Shown: positions 53,559 to 64,000 of the stretch, piece by piece | How positions within the stretch are numbered: the first letter of the stretch is position 1 | How the letters are laid out: every line of letters begins with the position of its first letter | Source: Flaccisagitta enflata | Lineage: Eukaryota > Chaetognatha > Sagittoidea > Aphragmophora | Length of the DNA stretch: 64,000 bases | Direction: 5' to 3' | Assembly (NCBI GenBank): GCA_965153355.1 | Contig: OZ231128.1 | Coordinates: 6,634,001-6,698,000, forward strand | Translations under genes and position numbers: made by a program | Notes under the pieces: generated by a model | What the model saw: the letters and a program-made list of their open reading frames with translations, nothing else | Databases searched by the model: none | Told to the model about the DNA's origin: nothing

Positions 53559-54933
53559 ATGTCATGCAGGGGGATTATCTGGCATTGATTATGGAAGAAA
53601 AGGGGTGTATTTCCTGGAAAAGTTACATGTGGGATATACCGCAGGGAGTACTTAGATTCGCAATCAATGCCGGGATAAATACCCTCCCAACATTGGATAA
53701 TCTGAAGCGATGGGGTAAAAGAGTAAATGACAGGTGTCCTTTCTGTGGCAATATTCAGACCCTCGCTCATGTGTTGTCTAATTGTAATGTAGCCCTGGAC
53801 CAGGGTCGATTGACTTGGCGTCACAATTCCGTCCTACTGACGCTCATTGAACATATGCAGCCTTCTCTCCGCGATAATTTTGTTATTTACTCTGATCTTC
53901 CCGGTTTTACGGCACCGCATGGAGGCGTTATTCTTCCTCATGTTTTGGTCACATCACTACGCCCTGATAACCTTGGGGGCAAAAAAGAATGGCGGATTTT
54001 TGAACCTTTCTTTTGAACCATAACATAAGAAAAATGGATTAAAATTGGTGATGCCTGTAAAGCCCTTTGAAAGATCTTTCATTTGAGTCGTGTCTGGTAT
54101 CCGCAGCTTTATTCGTTTAGAAATGACATAGGATTGAAGAAAAACATCACCAATCAAAAAAGGGCAAATATTGTCTTTTTTTTTCATTTGTAATTTTTGT
54201 CTCAAATGTTTTTCTTAATAATGCAATTCAGAATTGTCACAGCTACTTGATATCCATGAGCAAATTAAAGAGCTTCGAATTTTCTTCAAAATGGCGCCAA
54301 GAACGAATTTTTTACTCAATGCGTTTAGTTTCTATGTTACAACAAACAGAAAACTTGCAAATCCTGTAGTGGATTCTCAAATTCATGATAACCTGTGTTC
54401 ATCCCCATGCCATTTCTAAACGGATAAAGCTAGGACAACCAGCAACGTCTCATTTGAAAGATCTTTCACAGAGCTTCAAAATGGTCACCGATTTTTTATA
54501 GTTTTTCTCAATTTAAGGTAGATAAAATTAGTTTTCCCAAATCCGCCATTTTTTATGCCCCCAAGGTTATGTGCATTATTAATGAGGTTGAACGGGTCAT
54601 CATTGTTTTCGAGTTGACTTGTCCATGGGACAGCAATATTGCGAGAAGCCATTCTTACAAAGAGGGAAAATATGCGCCTCTCATTGCGGATCTATCTCAT
54701 GATTTTTCGGTTTTAATTATTCTATCAAGGTCTCTGCAAGAGGCCAGATCACCAAAGACAACCGGACGCGCATCAAGGCCTTAATTTGGCGATGTTGCAG
54801 ACAGCCTAAAGGTCTAGTCAAAACTGTCTCGGATTTTATGTCTAAGGCTGCTTTACTGACATCCTTCTCATTGTTTAGCGCGAGAAAAGAGCCAGCGTGG
54901 ACGTCCCCTGGCCCTCTAGTTGTTCACTCATGA
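53559..54933 (+). pseudogene. RLE-type LINE, CCHC and endonuclease part
   Basis: Resumes with QGDYLALIMEEKGCISWKSY, LRFAINAGINTLPTLDNLKR, CPFCGNIQTLAHVLSNC (CX2CX7HX4C), LTWRHNSVL and VLVTSLRPD; after the 598-bp MITE the endonuclease continues (MCIINEVERVIIVFELTCPW, KEGKYAPLIADL). A last frameshift near 54720-54735 leads to SARGQITKDNRTRIKALIWR and a tail ending PGPLVVHS with TGA at 54931-54933. The RPD...ELT...K pattern is that of the restriction-like endonuclease. Confidence 0.84.
53970..54567. mobile_element. 598-bp MITE inside the LINE endonuclease, TA target
   Basis: ACCTTGGGGGCAAAAAAGAA left and TTTTTTATGCCCCCAAGGT right, with TA at 53968-53969 and 54568-54569. Removing it with one TA leaves the reading frame continuous (RPD then MCIINEV). 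Internal words match the 594-bp MITE at 9135-9728. Confidence 0.9.
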
Positions 54934-55112
54934 TAAGAAACGCGATTTTCTTTTAATCTTTTTTCGTTTTATCTATTTATGTTTTACCGGTGTTACATGG
55001 CTTTGATCTGTAATGGAACAATGGCATAATCATCTTTTTTGCAATCCAATAATCTGCTAGCTTTGTAACTGCCCCTTGATTGTATATTTTCATGAATATA
55101 TGTCTTACTACT
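54934..55112. other. LINE 3' untranslated sequence
   Basis: A/T-rich sequence between the endonuclease stop and the next HINE, ending ATATATGTCTTACTACTAAA. No tail repeat was recognised. Confidence 0.5.
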
Positions 55113-57216
55113 AAACAAGGCCAACACCTATAAGTCGCGTGCAGGACAAAAATAACTGAACTGACCTGACTCCTTATTGTATCTTTTTATCGAAAATCAG
55201 ACTTAAACGCAACCCAAAAAGACTCAAACTAGACTCAAACCAGACTCAAACCAGACTCAAACGAGACTCAAACCAGAATTAAACCAGACCGAAACCAGAC
55301 CTAAATCAGACATAAACCAGACATAAACCAGACATAAACCAGATTTAAGCCAGACTCAAACCAGACTCAAACCAGACTCAAACCAGACTCAAACCAGACT
55401 CAAACCAGACTCAAACCAGACTTAAACAAGACCAAAACCAGGCTCAAATCAGGCTCAAACCAGGCTCAAACCAGAATCAAACCAGACTCAAACCAGACTC
55501 AAACCAGACTCAAACCAGAATCAAACCAGACCAAAACCAGACCAAAACCAGACCAAAACCAGACCTAAACCAGACCTAAATCAAACATAAACCAGACAAA
55601 AACCAGACATAGACCAGACCTAAACCAGACCTTACCCAGACCTAAACCAGACATAAATCAGACATGAACCAGTCTTAAACCAGACTTAATCCAGACTTAA
55701 ACCAGACGTAAACCAGACATAAACCAGACTTTAACCAGACTTAAACCATACTTAAACCAGACTTAAACCAGACTTAAACCAGACTTAAACCAGAATTAAA
55801 CCATACTCATCTTTAATATCATTTTAACCAGCAGACTAAAACCAGCAGACTTAAACCATTAGACCAGCAGACTTAAACCATTAAATTTAAACCAGCAGAC
55901 TTAAACCAGCAGACTTAAACCAGCAGATTCAAACCAGCAGACTTAAACCAGCAGACTTAACCCATTAGATTTCAACCAGCAGACTTAAACCAGCAGATTT
56001 AAACCAGCAGATTTAAACCATGAGACTTTAACCATCAGACTTTACCCAGCAGACTTTAACCAGCAGACTCTTGCAGACTTTAACCAGCAGACTTTAACCA
56101 GCAGACTTTAACCAGCAGACTTTAACCAAAAATGACCAAAAATGACCAAAAATGACCAAAATGACCAAAATGACCAAAAATGACCAAAAATGACCAAAAA
56201 TGATCAAAAATGACCAAAATGACCAAATATGACCAAAATGACCAAAAATGACCAAAAATGACCAAAAATGACTAAAAATGACTAAAAATGACCTAAATGA
56301 CCAAAGATGACCAAAATGACCAAAAATGGCCAAAATGACCAAAATGACCAAAATGACCAAAATGACCAAAAATGACCAAAAATGATCAAAAATGATCAAA
56401 AATGACCAAAAATGATCAAAATGACCAAAATGACCAAAATGACTAAAAATGACCAAAAATGACCAAAATGACCAAAAATGACCAAAAATGACCAAAAATG
56501 ACCAAAATGACCAAAATGACCAAAATGACCAAAAATGACCAATATGACCAAAATGACCAAAATGACCAAAAATGACCAAAATGACCAAAATGACCAAAAT
56601 GACTAAAAATGACCAAAAATGACCAAAAATGACCAAAAATGACCAAAAATGACCAAAAATGACCAAAATGACCAAAATGACCAAAATGACCAAAATGACC
56701 AAAATGACCAAAATGACCAAAATGACCAAAAATGACCAAAAATGACCAAAAATGACCAAAAATGACCAAAATGACCAAAACTGAAAAAAAAAAGATCAAA
56801 AATGATCAAAAATAATCAAAAATGACCAAAAATGACCAAAAATGACCAAAAATGACCAAAAATGACCAAAAATGACCAAAAATGACCAAAAATGACCAAA
56901 AATGATCAAAAATGATCAAAATTGATCAAAATTGATCAAAATTGATCAAAAATGATCAAAATTGACCAAAATTGACCAAAAATGACCAAAAATGACCAAA
57001 ATGACCAAATTGACCAAATGACCAAAAATGACCAAAAATGACCAAAAATGATTAAAAGCAACCAATAATTCCCAAAAACAACAAAAAATTGACTCAAAAT
57101 AACTCCAGATGACCCAAAAAGACGCAAAAAAGCAAAGTGTTACCGACGGACCGACGGACGGACGGACGGACCGACCGACCGACGGAGCGGGTTGTAGAGT
57201 CGCGTGCACGCGACTA
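55113..57216 (+). mobile_element. Giant HINE, subfamily B, with two long tandem arrays
   Basis: 5' ACAAGGCCAACACCTATAAG, TCGCGTGCAGGAC; array 1 (AAACCAGACTC)n with TTAAACCAGCAG variants at about 55210-56124; array 2 (AAAATGACC)n at about 56125-57060; then (GACGGACGGACC), GGGTTGTAGAGTCGCGTGCA, CGCGACTAAAAAA. The 5' block and hairpin are both of the GTCGCG class, so arrays and ends belong to one element of 2.1 kb. Confidence 0.8.
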
Positions 57217-57571
57217 AAAAAAGCTGACTAATACGGCCTTTTTTGGGTCGCTAGTTTGAGAGTAAAGACATAAACATCAGAATGGTGTATTAGGGAAAAG
57301 GTACTGCTTGAATTCAAAACATAGTACCAACTATCCATACAAATGCAAACAACTTCTACTCAGAAGAAATGAAGTCTGGATTGTTTTGGTGCTTCACATA
57401 CATGGGAGCAAACGATGGGAGCAAACGACCTAGACTGAGGATAGGTTTTAAGTATCTTGATTTCATTTGATTTATAAAAAATTTGAAATCTTTGCTAATT
57501 AAAGGTGGCTTTATTGTTTGAATTTATTTGCTTCTCTCATCCATTATCTTGTGACTTAGCTTAATCAAGAC

Positions 57572-57770
57572 CAGAGATTAGGTATCGAGATCGGGCAATC
57601 CGTGTATCGATGCGGTCAAATAGGATAACGGAAATCCGAAATTCACCATAAAAACCGATCGTTCCTCTTCCTCTTCCTCCTCCTTCTCTTCCTTCCCTTT
57701 CTGCTCTTCTATTCTTCCATGATCCTTTGTTTCTTTTAGTCGATCTTATACCGCTTTTGCTGTGTGCTCT

Positions 57771-57858
<88 letters not shown>

Positions 57859-58088
57859 TTCCTTTCACAACGTTTTGGTGAATGTATATCACGAGGATCA
57901 TCATGAGTCAAATACAATGAACCTTTTACCAAGTTGGTTCCTTCTACATCTACACATATAATGTGCAACCTTGTTTTGAATAACGTCCAGTTATTTAGGG
58001 ATAACGACCTTAGCATAAAATGGCGGATTTTTATCATATAACGACCATATAACGGCCGACTCCTGACATATAGTAACGCAAATCTCTG
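57572..58088. mobile_element. hAT-type MITE, 8-bp target duplication ATCAAGAC
   Basis: Ends CAGAGATT and AATCTCTG with direct ATCAAGAC at 57564-57571 and 58089-58096. Includes a (CT)n tract at 57772-57862. Subterminal GGTCGTTATATG / CATATAACGACC words are on the right side. The terminal repeats are short. Confidence 0.78.
57772..57862. repeat. (CT)n microsatellite
   Basis: About 90 bp of CT with a few TTCT and GTCT variants. Confidence 0.94.
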
Positions 58089-58150
58089 ATCAAGACTCAT
58101 TTTTTAATATTCTTATCTAACTCATCAGATTGGACAGACAATCTTACATA

Positions 58151-58734
58151 ACAGGGTGTGCAAAAAATTTCGTACTCAGTCTATTGCTTGAAAACCATAC
58201 TTGTTATAGGAGTTTTGAGCTAAAATTTGAACCATAGTATCTCAGTTGGTCATACTAAAAGTAGAAACTAAGAACAGCTGATGAAATTATCATACATGGC
58301 CACACCATGTGTTAAAAAAATACCAAAAATTCAGATTTTGACATGATTTTATTTGCAGAGCATTGTCTATTCAAAAATGAAGGATTTTGCAACTTTATTG
58401 GGCCCTTGATACATTTTTTTGGAAGAAATGCATCAGGGGGAGTTGGTTTTATCAATTAAGAGTAGTTTTAGTCAACAAAAATGAAATTTAAATCAAATTT
58501 TAACAAGAGATAAATGTTTATTCATAGAATGAAGTAATCTTTTGTAACCTTGTTCTAATGATCCTGTTGGCCTAAAAATGCAATCTGCTGTCTATTATCC
58601 ATCATTTTTCCTCAGCTAAAGTATAAAAAATAACCTCATTTTTAACTTTACATATTAGGTTAAAAAAATTCTCTTAATCCAGGCATCTTTTTTGTAGATT
58701 TGATGGCGAGTACGAGTTTTTTTGCTCACCCTGT
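58151..58734. mobile_element. 584-bp mariner-like MITE, TA target
   Basis: ACAGGGTGTGCAAAAAATTT left and TTTTTTTGCTCACCCTGT right, inside TA (58149-58150, 58735-58736); CGTACTC/GAGTACG also pair. Termini of the form CAGGGTG are typical of mariner (inferred). Confidence 0.85.
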
Positions 58735-59063
58735 TAATTCAAAAAAAAAAAAATTAGTTCATTCGGACCATGTTTAGAGGTATTATGCTTGTTTTAAGCT
58801 TTGCCAAGATATCAATTTACATAATTGTTCTGTCTAAATGATAGCTGTAAAACCTATAAAAACAGTCCTATACATTTATCCCTCTGCATAATCAAAATTA
58901 AGTTTTACAAAAAAACTGGCTAAAAAAATGGAAGATAGATAATTTTTGAAAATATATAAATCATAGTCCTGAAATTAACACCTTTATATTTAGTAAGCAG
59001 GTTAAAAAATTCCAAACATTTGTAATGTGAAGCACCCTACTGAACTGTCATGATTTTGAGAAA

Positions 59064-59600
<537 letters not shown>

Positions 59601-61534
59601 CCACAGAGGAAGACAGAGAAGAAAAAAAGAAACAGAGAGACAGAGATTGAATAACAAAAACAAACAGGCAGTCAACCAGACAGCATGAGATGCACACACA
59701 GAAGAACATGCTTTCAAAAAAAAAGACTCCCTTTTACGACTTTTTTTCAGTCGGCCTTTATTGGTATATTTCATTCAGTGAGTAAAAAACTTAAATCTAC
59801 TCCAGCTGTACGTATATTTATTTCCAAGATAGCATCACTCTTTTGAAAAATTAAGCAAACAACATTGCAACAAAGGTGCGACAAAGCACCTCTATAACTG
59901 GCTGTGTCTGTCAGTTGGTCTGTCTGTTTGTCTGTAACGTTCGACGATCCACACGTCGCACCTTATTGGCCTACTTGTTCAATTGTGTCAAATCGCGGGA
60001 GAACTCCGTGAGTGTTTCTACTACAGACAATTGCAATTGTTCCATTTGCAACGTGAATTTTAATTGTCCCATGAGGGACTGAGAGACTATGCGGAGTGAG
60101 TAAGCAAGCCCAAGTTTGAAGCTAGCAAGCGGAATGTATGGGATTCAATGAGGGAAGTGAGCAGTGCGAGGAAACAAAGAGATAACAAGCAACCGACGGG
60201 CTTTCTACGACTAGAAACTCGCCCTTAGAAATGGGTAAGTGACAAAGAACCTCTATTCTAGAATGGAATGAAACTAATTATTTCATACCAGTAATTGAGT
60301 TTTTTTTCAAATATCTACATTCTACAACCTCATAATTATAGCCCCTTATCAAGTCGCTCCTTCTTAATCAATTTATGTTTGCCTCAGTTTGAAGGTAAGT
60401 TACGATCACTGTCACTCATACATCTTTCGCTTGAATGGCGAAATTTTTTATCACTTATGAGTTTCTGCATATTTTTCTTCATCTCTCTCTATCGCTTTCT
60501 CTTATTTGCTCTCTGTCTCTCTCTGTCTCTCTCTGTCTCTCTCTCAGTAATTCTCTCTTCATACCTATAATTAAAAAAACCATCCTTTTAAGGTGAACAT
60601 CAATCAGTGTCTGAAATAAATGATGACAGTCATTGAAACTGCTGCGGCATGAAGATTTTTTTTTCATTCTCTCTTTTTCAAAAATGGCCACGTACGTACG
60701 TACTTGGGCAATTTGGTAGAAACTTCGTTCCGCTGAATATGTCTGTTATTCAATGATGTCCTAAGATACCAATGATAAGAACACAGTTTTTCGTAAAATA
60801 AGAACAAAAATTGAAGCCTGAAAATCAGCATCAAGTAACAGCAGAACTGACATGATTAGCTCACAATGCCCCGTAGCTGATGATCTTTGGACTCATTTTG
60901 TTGTAATCCTGTAGTTTCTCAGTACACGGTTATCATTACAGATTCATTGTTTTGAACTACATTTTTGGGCCACATAAATTCAGCCTTTAGTGAAAAATTT
61001 TGCAGCTTAGGCTGACAAGGCCTACACCTCAAAGTTGCATGCAAACAAAAAATAATTGAAACTCAATTTGGTTACTCAAAATTGTTTGAATTACACCCAT
61101 TTTGAACCTTCTTTTATCAGATGGGGGGTTCTGTCAAAATGGTTTTTCAATATCGTTAGATCTAGTTAGTTATCTTTCATGTCTAGTCAATTAGCTTGGA
61201 TATACTTCTGGGTCTGGTCTATTGACGAGGATATGATTTCTTAACAATTTTGCCCTCGGGTGATGTGTTGAATTTTGGTGACAGGTAACTATCATTTGCT
61301 CATATCGATTTTGGAAAGAAATCGAGGTTAGTTTTGCAGAATGGAAAAAGAGGAGCAATACACGTGGTAACCAGGGATGCAGAAGTGGTAATTTTTTTGC
61401 TTCCACTCTTTTCCAGGAAACAACTTCTGTCTCCGCTTCCGCTTCCGCAACCCTGCTACTGTTGATACAGAATACTGGTTTCATGCTATTCTCTTTACCC
61501 TCGGGTGCTTTTCATATTGGAAAATGATGTCCTT
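59601..61534. other. Gene-free region with one HINE C
   Basis: HINE subfamily C at 59873-59980 (AGGTGCGACAAAGCACCT, (GTCT)n, CGACGATCCACACGTCGCAC). The remainder is unique non-coding sequence with no domain-bearing frame. Confidence 0.55.
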
Positions 61535-61642
61535 TTTTGGCAGCGGCCCCGAAGGGGTCGATGACCTATGCTTTCACACATATGGGGAATTTTCTCCTTC
61601 TTCTACGTCTCCCCCCCCCTCCCTCGAGGCCGCTGCCCAAAA
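61535..61642. mobile_element. Minimal family D element
   Basis: TTTGGCAGCGGCCCCGAAGG, GGTCGATGACCTATGC, TTTTCTCC, then GAGGCCGCTGCCCAAAA: both ends are present with almost no internal array. Confidence 0.7.
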
Positions 61643-61816
61643 CCGATACGAGAAACCGACATGATTAGTTGTCGACTGCAATATGCAAATGAGATTAGTG
61701 CATTTTCAGCTGAATTTCTCATTAGAGTAAGCAGTAACTTGTTTTTGTTGTATGGCTAATATTGGATGAGACAAATGATTGGTGTAATTGGTAACTTGTT
61801 CAATGGTCGGCTTTTA

Positions 61817-61996
<180 letters not shown>

Positions 61997-62432
61997 CAGA
62001 CAGAAGTTTGCAAAAGTTTTCTCATTGTATATGACGCAGAGCAAGAAAAGCCAGTCAGATTCCAGTCATATGGGTCAAAAAATGAATTATTGATTTGATG
62101 CAAATTAATTTTTGATTATTATTAGGCATTGTGTACTGATCACATTGCAAAAAAAATTAATGCAAAATATTGATTTTTTAGCTAAATATTACTAAAAACT
62201 AATTAATTATCAAAATATAGACTGTTGGGGGAAATTAACAGATCTTTTTAAAAATATGTAACTATTTCATCAATTTTTATTAATGCATGAATACAATATC
62301 ATATTTTGGTAATTTTCATTGATTTCGTATGAATTCATTCACTCTTTATTGTATTAAAGCGACAGAATATTTTTTTAACATTTATTGATTCAATTTTTTA
62401 TTCAGTCGTCTGTTCATTTTACATTTATTTTT

Positions 62433-62551
62433 AGGTGCGACAAAGCACCTCTATAACTGGCTCTGTCCGTCTGTCGGTCTGTCGGTTGGTCTGTAACGCA
62501 TTTGTTCCACGATCAACACGTCGCACCTTATTGGCCTACTTGGCCTTGTTT
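62433..62551 (-). mobile_element. HINE subfamily C, complete
   Basis: AGGTGCGACAAAGCACCTCT, (GTCTGTCGGTCT), CACGATCAACACGTCGCACC, TTATTGGCCTACTTGGCC, TTGTT. Confidence 0.82.
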
Positions 62552-62588
62552 TTCTTTTCATTTATCTATGAATCAATTATTCAATTTA

Positions 62589-63185
62589 CAGGGTCTTTAA
62601 ATCGGATTGACTTTTTGTAAACCTTTATAAATCAAAAACTATTAAAAGAAAAGTCTTCAAATTTTTAGTGTATGTTGGTAGTAAGCTACGGTTTTGTTAT
62701 GCCAATTCACAATATCGAGCTCTTAAGTATTGGCGGTCAGCATAACATTGATTAAACTACCATTTTTTATGCCTTGTCATTTTCTGTGAGCTTTTTGTAG
62801 AGAGGCTGTCTTTGACAACTTGCCATTTCCAAAGGAATTGACCTAAAACCCTGGGATGAGTCTCAAACGACATAAAAGTTCATAAATTACACATTTTCTG
62901 CATAAGTATCAAAAACTTGGATATTTAAAAGGGTTTCTATAGACGTAGCAAGCAAATAGTAACGATCTCTTTCAAAAAAAATATCAAAAGTGGATTTGGC
63001 CCACAAAATTGTAGTTTTTTTTTCAATGTTATGCTGACTTCCAACACTTATGAAACCAACATTGAGATTTGGCATGACAAAACCGTAGCATATTACCTAC
63101 ATACACTGAAAATTTGAAGACTTTTCTCCCAATAGTTTTCAAATTATAAAGGTTTACTAAAAGTCAAACCAATTTAAAGACGGTG
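62589..63185. mobile_element. 597-bp MITE with long imperfect inverted arms, TA target
   Basis: CAGGGTCTTTAAATCGG and CCAATTTAAAGACGGTG ends inside TA (62587-62588, 63186-63187). Arms of about 170 bp pair through AGTCTTCAAATTTT, GCTACGGTTTTGT and TTATGCTGAC words. Confidence 0.85.

Positions 63186-64000
<815 letters not shown>

Larger units (their letters stand above)
46257..54933 (+). mobile_element. Decayed LINE of the restriction-like-endonuclease type, split by two DNA elements
   Basis: Two separated segments, 46257-47251 and 53559-54933, together give the C-terminal half of one retrotransposon protein (RT thumb region, CCHC knuckle, PD-(D/E)XK-type endonuclease). They are separated by a 6.3-kb element flanked by a 9-bp target duplication. 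The 5' part including the catalytic YADD box is missing. Clade (R2/R4/NeSL/Hero-like) is inferred from domain order. Confidence 0.82.

Noticed and set aside
56094-56799. 221-codon minus-strand frame of repeated FGHFWSFLVI
   Set aside because: Translation of the AAAATGACC array inside the giant HINE.
55210-57060. CRISPR or centromeric satellite
   Set aside because: The array is bounded by HINE 5' and 3' ends and has 9-11-bp units without spacers; it is explained as an internal array of one element.
57561-58100. 179-codon minus-strand frame
   Set aside because: It spans a hAT-type MITE and a (CT)n tract, so the frame is incidental.

Overview
This is a 64-kb stretch of animal nuclear DNA with introns, GT-AG splice sites and very dense repeats. 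It carries one recognisable host gene, an innexin (gap-junction channel subunit). That points to an innexin-bearing metazoan lineage rather than a bacterium, plant or virus; the phylum cannot be fixed from this window. Most short reading frames in the window are open only because simple repeats lack stop codons.

Layout. 0.3-3.9 kb: a nearly intact non-LTR retrotransposon (PHD-like zinc region, AP-like endonuclease, reverse transcriptase) with a 2A-like motif upstream. 4-14 kb: nested non-autonomous DNA elements, long (GA)n tracts and a GT plus polypyrimidine tract. 14.4-29.7 kb: a complete innexin gene in ten coding exons (440 codons assigned, phases consistent throughout), its introns loaded with transposons. 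30.7-35.7 kb: a CAGCAGCCCCCC-rich satellite. 36-46 kb: direct repeats, TA-flanked MITEs, tandem-array elements and a 1.4-kb palindrome. 46.3-54.9 kb: a decayed retrotransposon of the restriction-like-endonuclease type, split by a 6.3-kb element with long inverted repeats and a 9-bp target duplication, and by a 598-bp MITE. 55.1-57.2 kb: a giant array-bearing element. 57.5-64 kb: further MITEs and (GA)n, (CT)n and (CA)n tracts.

The dominant repeat is a family of short elements, more than 25 copies or fragments. They begin AACAAGGCC, carry a (GACGGACC)n/(GTCY)n block and end in a perfect hairpin followed by A-rich sequence. This layout matches Helentron-associated interspersed elements (DINE-1-like, HINEs). 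The stem of the 3' hairpin comes in several sequence classes (GTCGCG, GTTGCG, GATGCG, AGTGCG, GGTGC). In most copies with both ends, the 5' subterminal block carries the matching class. One subfamily carries a different 9-11-bp tandem array in nearly every copy, which makes it look like a source of new satellites.

The innexin gene shows another unusual pattern: at least six of its ten exons are accompanied by partial tandem copies of about 65-130 bp that run across the exon-intron border and often include the splice site.
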